64,000 nt of DNA from Megachile rotundata (lineage: Eukaryota; Arthropoda; Insecta; Hymenoptera; Megachilidae): NCBI RefSeq assembly GCF_050947335.1, contig NW_027473327.1, positions 1,612,001-1,676,000 of the forward strand, in the 5' to 3' direction. Below are positions 57,901 to 64,000 of the stretch, one piece after another. A program made the translations under genes and the position numbers. Below the pieces are notes generated by a model that saw only the letters and a program-made list of their open reading frames with translations, did no database searches and had not been told where the DNA came from. Each line of letters opens with the position of its first letter. Within the stretch, counting starts at the first letter, position 1.

Positions 57901-60000
57901 TGTGATTGAATGATTGTGACTGTATGATTGTGATTGTATGATTGTGATTGCGTGATTGTGATTGTATGATTGTGATTGCGTGATTGTGATTGTATGATTG
58001 CGATTGTATGATTGCGATTGTATGATTGTGATTGTATGATTGTGATAGTATGATTGTGATAGTATGACTGTGATTGTATGACTGTGATTGTATGATTGTG
58101 ATTGTATGATTGTGATTGTCTGATTGTGGTTGTATGATTGTGATTGTATGATTGTGATTGTATGATTGTGATTGTATGACTGTGATTGTATGATTGTGAT
58201 TGTGTGATTGCGATTGTATGATTGCGATTGTATGATTGTGATTGTATGATTGTGATTGTATGATTGTGATTGTATGACTGTGATTGTATGATTGTGATTG
58301 TATGATTGTGATTGTATGATTAGGATTGTGTGATTGTGATAGTGTGATTGTGATTGTATGATTGCGATAGTATGATTGTGATTGTATGATTGTGATTTTG
58401 TGATTGCGATTGTATGATTGCGATTGTATGATTGTGATTGTATGATTGTGATTGTATGATTGTGATTGTATGACTGTGATTGTATGATTGTGATTGTATG
58501 ATTGTGATTGTATGATTGTGATTGTATGATTGTGATTGTATGATTGTGATTGTATGATTGTGATTGTATGATTGTGATTGTATGATTGTACTTGGGAGAT
58601 TGTATTTTGGAGATTGTAATTGTATGATTGCGATTGTATGATTATGATTGTATGATTGTGATAGTATGATTGTGATTGTAAGATTGTGATTGCATGACTG
58701 TGATTGTATGATTGTGATTGTATGATTGTGATTGTATGATTAGGATTGTGTGATTGTGATAGTATGATTGTGATTGTATGATTGTGATTGTATGATTGTA
58801 TTTGGGAGATTGTATTTTGGAGATTGTAATTGTATGATTGCGATTGTATGATTGTGATTGTATGATTGTGATTGTATGATTGTGATCGTATGATTGTGAT
58901 CGTATGATTCTGATTGTATGATTATGATTGTATGGTTGTGATTGTATGATTGTGATTGTATGATTGTAATTGTATCATTATGATTGTATGATTGTGATTG
59001 TATGATTGTGATGATTTGATTGTGATTGTATGATTGCGATATTATGATTGTGATTGTATGATTGTGATTGTATGATTGTGGTTGTATGATTGTGATTGTA
59101 TGATTGTATTTGGGAGATTGTGATTGTATGATTGCGATTGTATGATTGTGATTGCGTGATTGTGATTGTATGATTGCGATTGTATGATTGTGATTGTATG
59201 GTTGTGATTGTATGATTGTGATGGTATGATTGTGATTGTATGATTGCGATAGTATGATTGTGATTGTATGATTGTGATTGTATGATTGTGATTGTATGAT
59301 TGTGATTGTATGATTGTGATTGTATGATTGTGATTGTATGACTGTGATTGTATGATTGTGATTGTGCGATTGTGATTGTACGATTGTGATTGTACGATTG
59401 TGATTGTATGATTGTGATTGTATGATTACGATTGTATGATTGTGATTGTATGATTGTGATTGTATGATTGTGATGATTTGATTGTGATTGTATGATTGCG
59501 ATAGTATGATTGTGATTGTATGATTGTGATTTTGTGATTGCGATTGTATGATTGCGATTGTATGATTGTGATTGTATGGTTGTGATTGTATGATTGTGAT
59601 TGTATGATTGTAATTGTATGATTATGATTGTATGATTGTGATTGTATGATTGTGATGATTTGATTGTGATTGTATGATTGCGATATTATGATTGTGATTG
59701 TATGATTGTGATTGTATGATTGTGGTTGTATGATTGCGATTGTATGATTGTGATTGCGTGATTGTGATTGTATGATTGCGATTGTATGATTGTGATTGTA
59801 TGGTTGTGATTGTATGATTGTGATGGTATGATTGTGATTGTATGATTGCGATAGTATGATTGTGATTGTATGATTGTGATTGTATGATTGTGACTGTATG
59901 ATTGTGATTGTATGATTGTGATTGCATGATTGTGATTGTATGATTGAAATTGTATGATTGTGATGGTTTGATTGTGATTGTATGATTGCGATATTATGAT
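57600..60000. repeat. Higher-order unit, first copy of the 4.2-kb pair
   Basis: S 57737, L 58591 (variant ACTTGGGAG), L 58801 and S 59109 match S 61951, L 62763, L 62987 and S 63295 at offsets of 4,172-4,214 bp. L 58801 and S 59109 also match 48301 and 48609 at 10,500 bp, so this is a rearranged relative of the 4.76-kb unit. The rest is ordinary satellite with no gene. Confidence 0.82.
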
Positions 60001-61900
60001 TGTGATTGTATGATTGTGGTTGTATGATAGGGATTGTATGACTGTGATTGTATGACTCTGATTGTATGATTGCGATTGTATGATTGTGATTGTCTGATTG
60101 TGGTTGTATGATTGTGATTGTATGATTGTGATTGTATGATTGTGATTGTATGACTGTGATTGTATGATTGTGATTGTGTGATTGCGATTGTATGATTGCG
60201 ATTGTATGATTGCGATTGTATGATTGCGATTATATGATTGTGATTGTATGACTGTGATTGTATGATTGTGATTGTATGATTGTGATTGTATGATTAGGAT
60301 TGTGTGATTGTGATAGTGTGATTGTGATTGTATGATTGTGATTGTATGATTGTGATTGTCTGATTGTGGTTGTATGATTGTGATTGTATGATTGTGATTG
60401 TATGATTGTGATTGTATGACTGTGATTGTATGATTGTGATTGTGTGATTGCGATTGTATGATTGCGATTGTATGATTGCGATTGTATGATTGTGATTGTA
60501 TGATTGTGATTGTATGACTGTGATTGTATGATTGTGATTGTATGATTGTGATTGTATGATTAGGTTTGTGTGATTGTGATAGTATGATTGTGATTGTATG
60601 ATTGTGATTGTATGATTGTGATTGTATGATTGTGATTGTATGATTGTGATTGTATGATTGTGTTTGTATGATTGTATTTGGGAGATTGTATTTTGGAGAT
60701 TGTAATTGTATGATTGCGATTGTATGATTGTGATTGTATGATTGTGATTGTATGATTGTGATTGTATGACTGTGATTGTATGATTGTGATTGTGCGATTG
60801 TGATTGTACGATTGTGATTGTACGATTGTGATTGTATGATTGTGATTGTATGATTACGATTGTATGATTGTGATTGTATGATTGTGATGATTTGATTGTG
60901 ATTGTATGATTGCGATATTATGATTGTGATTGTATGATTGTGATTGTATGATTGTGGTTGTATGATAGTGATTTTATGACTGTGATTGTATGACTGTGAT
61001 TGTATGATTGCGATTGTATGATTGTGATTGTCTGATTGTGGTTGTATGATTGTGATTGTATGATTGTGATTGTATGATTGTGATTGTATGACTGTGATTG
61101 TATGATTGTGATTGTGTGATTGCGATTGTATGATTGCGATTGTATGATTGCGATTGTATGATTGTGATTGTATGATTGTGATTGTATGAATGTGATTGTA
61201 TGATTGTGATTGTATGATTGTGATTGTATGATTAGGATTGTGTGATTGTGATAGTGTGATTGTGATTGTATGATTGTGATTGTATGATTGTGATTGTCTG
61301 ATTGTGGTTGTATGATTGTGATTGTATGATTGTGATTGTATGATTGTGATTGTATGACTGTGATTGTATGATTGTGATTGTGTGATTGCGATTGTATGAT
61401 TGCGATTGTATGATTGCGATTGTATGATTGTGATTGTATGATTGTGATTGTGTGACTGTGATTGTATGATTGTGATTGTATGATTGTGATTGTATGATTG
61501 TGATTGTATGATTAGGTTTGTGTGATTGTGATAGTATGATTGTGATTGTATGATTGTGATTGTATGATTGTGATTGTATGATTGTGATTGTATGATTGTG
61601 ATTGTATGATTGTGATTGTATGATTGTGTTTGTATGATTGTATTTGGGAGATTGTATTTTGGAGATTGTAATTGTATGATTGCGATTGTATGATTGTGAT
61701 TGTATGATTGTGATTGTATGATTGTGATTGTATGATTGTGATTGTATGACTGTGATTGTATGATTGTGATTGTGCGATTGTGATTGTACGATTGTGATTG
61801 TACGATTGTGATTGTATGATTGTGATTGTATGATTACGATTGTATGATTGTGATTGTATGATTGTGATGGTTTGATTGTGATTGTATGATTGCGATATTA
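60000..61900. repeat. About 950-bp tandem duplication
   Basis: The GGTTGTATGATAG unit near 60026 recurs at 60964 (938 bp), and the cassettes at 60677 and 61643 are 966 bp apart (69 units), so the second copy has gained two units. Each copy carries one 266-bp dimer and the TACGATTG doublet. Both resemble 51.6-52.5 and 56.4-57.3 kb. Confidence 0.85.
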
Positions 61901-64000
61901 TGATTGTGATTGTATGATTGTGGTTGTATGATAGTGATTGTATGATTGTATTTGGGAGATTGTGATTGTATGATTGCGATTGTATGATTGTGATTGCGTG
62001 ATTGTGATTGTATGATTGCGATTGTATGATTGTGATTGTATGGTTGTGATTGTATGATTGTGATGGTATGATTGTGATTGTATGATTGCGATAGTATGAT
62101 TGTGATTGTATGATTGTGATTGTATGATTGTGACTGTATGATTGTGATTGTATGATTGTGATTGCGTGATTGTGATTGTATGATTGTGATTGCGTGATTG
62201 TGATTGTATGATTGCGATTGTATGATTGTGATTGTATGATTGTGATTGTATGATTGTGATAGTATGATTGTGATAGTATGACTGTGATTGTATGACTGTG
62301 ATTGTATGATTGTGATTGTATGATTGTGATTGTCTGATTGTGGTTGTATGATTGTGATTGTATGATTGTGATTGTATGATTGTGATTGTATGACTGTGAT
62401 TGTATGATTGTGATTGTGTGATTGCGATTGTATGATTGCGATTGTAGGATTGTGATTGTATGATTGTGATTGTATGATTGTGATTGTATGACTGTGATTG
62501 TATGATTGTGATTGTATGATTGTGATTGTATGATTAGGATTGTGTGATTGTGATAGTGTGATTGTGATTGTATGATTGCGATAGTATGATTGTGATTGTA
62601 TGATTGTGATTTTGTGATTGCGATTGTATGATTGCGATTGTATGATTGTGATTGTATGATTGTGATTGTATGATTGTGATTGTATGACTGTGATTGTATG
62701 ATTGTGATTGTATGATTGTGATTGTATGATTGTGATTGTATGATTGTGATTGTATGATTGTATTTGGGAGATTGTATTTTGGAGATTGTAATTGTATGAT
62801 TGCGATTGTATGATTATGATTGTATGATTGTGATAGTATGATTGTGATTGTAAGATTGTGATTGCATGACTGTGATTGTATGATTGTGATTGTATGATTG
62901 TGATTGTATGATTAGGATTGTATGATTGTGATAGTATGATTGTGATTGTATGATTGTGATTGTATGATTGTGATTGTATGATTGTATTTGGGAGATTGTA
63001 TTTTGGAGATTGTAATTGTATGATTGCGATTGCATGATTGTGATTGTATGATTGTGATTGTATGATTGTGATCGTATGATTGTGATCGTATGATTCTGAT
63101 TGTATGATTGTGATTGTATGGTTGTGATTGTATGATTGTGATTGTATGATTGTAATTGTATGATTATGATTGTATGATTGTGATTGTATGATTGTGATGA
63201 TTTGATTGTGATTGTATGATTGCGATATTATGATTGTGATTGTATGATTGTGATTGTATGATTGTGGTTGTATGATTGTGATTGTATGATTGTATTTGGG
63301 AAATTGTGATTGTATGATTGCGATTGTATGATTGTGATTGCGTGATTGTGATTGTATGATTGTGGTTGTATGATTGTGATTGTATGATTGTGATTGTATG
63401 ATTGTGATTGTATGATTGTGATTGTATGATTGTGTTTGTATGATTGTATTTGGGAAATTGTGATTGTATGATTGCGATTGTATGATTGTGATTGCGTGAT
63501 TGTGATTGTATGATTGTGATTGTGTGATTGCGATTGTATGATTGCGATTGTATGATTGCGATTGTATGATTGTGATTGTATGATTGTGATTGTATGACTG
63601 TGATTGTATGATTGTGATTGTATGATTGTGATTGTATGATTAGGTTTGTGTGATTGTGATAGTATGATTGTGATTGTATGATTGTGATTGTATGATTGTG
63701 ATTGTATGATTGTATTTGGGAGATTGTATTTTGGAGATTGTAATTGTATGATTGCGATTGTATGATTGTGATTGTATGATTGTGATTGTATGATTGTGAT
63801 TGTATGACTGTGATTGTATGATTGTGATTGTGCGATTGTGATTGTACGATTGTGATTGTACGATTGTGATTGTATGATTGTGATTGTATGATTACGATTG
63901 TATGATTGTGATTGTATGATTGTGATGATTTGATTGTGATTGTATGATTGCGATATTATGGTTGTGATTGTATGATTGCGATAGTATGATTGTGATTGTA
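61900..64000. repeat. Higher-order unit, second copy of the 4.2-kb pair, cut by window end
   Basis: Landmarks are S 61951, L 62763 and 62987 (224 bp apart), S 63295 and S 63449 (both reading TTTGGGAAATTG instead of TTTGGGAGATTG) and L 63715. The two S cassettes with the shared GAAATTG change lie 154 bp (11 units) apart, a small local duplication. The array continues past the window end. Confidence 0.82.

Larger units (their letters stand above)
1..64000. repeat. 14-bp satellite array filling the whole window
   Basis: The window is a continuous head-to-tail array of TGATTGTGATTGTA, about 4,570 units, all in one orientation with no inversion seen. The consensus + strand contains no C and the - strand no G, giving extreme strand asymmetry and 28.6% GC. 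Each unit divides into GATTGT and GATTGTAT, so it probably arose from an older 6-8 bp seed. Common variants are TGCGATTG, TGACTG, TACGATTG, GATAGT, GATTAGG, GGTTG and TGATCG. Insertions and deletions between copies are whole units. Both ends stop inside repeat, so the true array is longer. I found no unique sequence anywhere. It is most likely eukaryotic satellite DNA; that is inferred from array length and layering, since no flanking gene is present. Confidence 0.99.

Noticed and set aside
1..64000. Coding potential on the + strand
   Set aside because: Each 14-bp unit holds TGA twice, and because 14 is not divisible by 3 all three + frames are closed every few dozen bases.
1..64000. CRISPR array
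   Set aside because: Repeats are directly adjacent with no unique spacers. The L cassettes are diverged units of the same 14-mer, not spacers.
1..64000. Telomeric repeat
   Set aside because: The unit is 14 bp without runs of three or more G, unlike TTAGGG-type arrays. A subtelomeric location remains possible but is not shown.
1..64000. Hidden tRNA, rRNA, terminator or promoter elements
   Set aside because: No non-repetitive stretch exists. The strands lack self-complementary G and C, so no stable stem-loops are expected, and any promoter-like match is a chance product of AT-rich repeats.
1..64000. Histidine-rich (NHNHT) metal-binding or antifreeze-like protein
   Set aside because: The motif is only the translation of the repeat in one rotation; there is no sign that it is a real protein.

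Overview
The whole 64 kb window is one uninterrupted tandem satellite. The unit is 14 bp, TGATTGTGATTGTA on the + strand (ACAATCACAATCAT-type on the - strand), so there are about 4,570 units. Repeat runs off both ends, so the array is longer than the window. I see no gene, RNA gene, transposon, CRISPR array or unique sequence. The + strand consensus has no C (T7 G4 A3, 28.6% GC); almost every C is a variant site, many of them CpG. The 14-mer looks like two related halves, a 6-mer GATTGT and an 8-mer GATTGTAT. An array this long and layered suggests eukaryotic heterochromatin (pericentromeric, subtelomeric or a similar satellite block) read from a long-read assembly. That is inference: nothing in the sequence identifies the species.

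The array is mutated and organised in layers. Variant 14-mers recur in fixed order and act as landmarks. The main ones are a three-unit divergent cassette containing ATTTGGGAGATTG then ATTTTGGAG (here 'L'), its short two-unit form ('S'), a T-to-C version ('C'), and a CTAG marker present 23 times. These landmarks reveal nested periods: modules of 224-266 bp (16-19 units), units of 840, 938 and 966 bp, tandem blocks of 2,366, 3,514 and about 4,200-4,800 bp, and long duplications at offsets of about 11.9 kb and 22.25 kb. Every landmark spacing I computed is an exact multiple of 14, apart from one net 1-bp shift caused by an extra T near 2305-2307.

Layout. 1-3.4 kb is a diverged copy of 3.84-7.7 kb. 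3.66-8.97 kb recurs at 15.53-20.90 kb and again, inside a longer copy, at about 37.8-42.6 kb. 9.9-12.2 kb (block R) recurs at 25.2-27.06, 32.2-34.5 and 42.4-44.7 kb. 12.0-15.5 kb (blocks S/T) recurs at 34.3-37.8 kb and in part at 27.07-28.5 kb. 18.06-20.90 kb is tandemly copied at 21.58-24.41 kb. 29.54-42.60 kb as a whole copies 7.18-20.46 kb. From about 44 kb to the end a different style dominates: L-rich modules, longer pure-consensus runs, and tandem units of about 4.2-5.7 kb (48.4-53.15, 53.15-57.9, then 57.6-59.3 matching 61.8-63.4 kb).

The long open frames, all on the - strand and up to 689 codons, are a by-product of the repeat. Three 14-bp units make 42 nt, which encode the same 14-residue peptide in all three - frames with no stop, while + frames are closed by TGA in every unit. 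I do not annotate them as genes. The real interest is in how a 64 kb array keeps strict 14-bp register, and in its readable history of in-register duplications and deletions.
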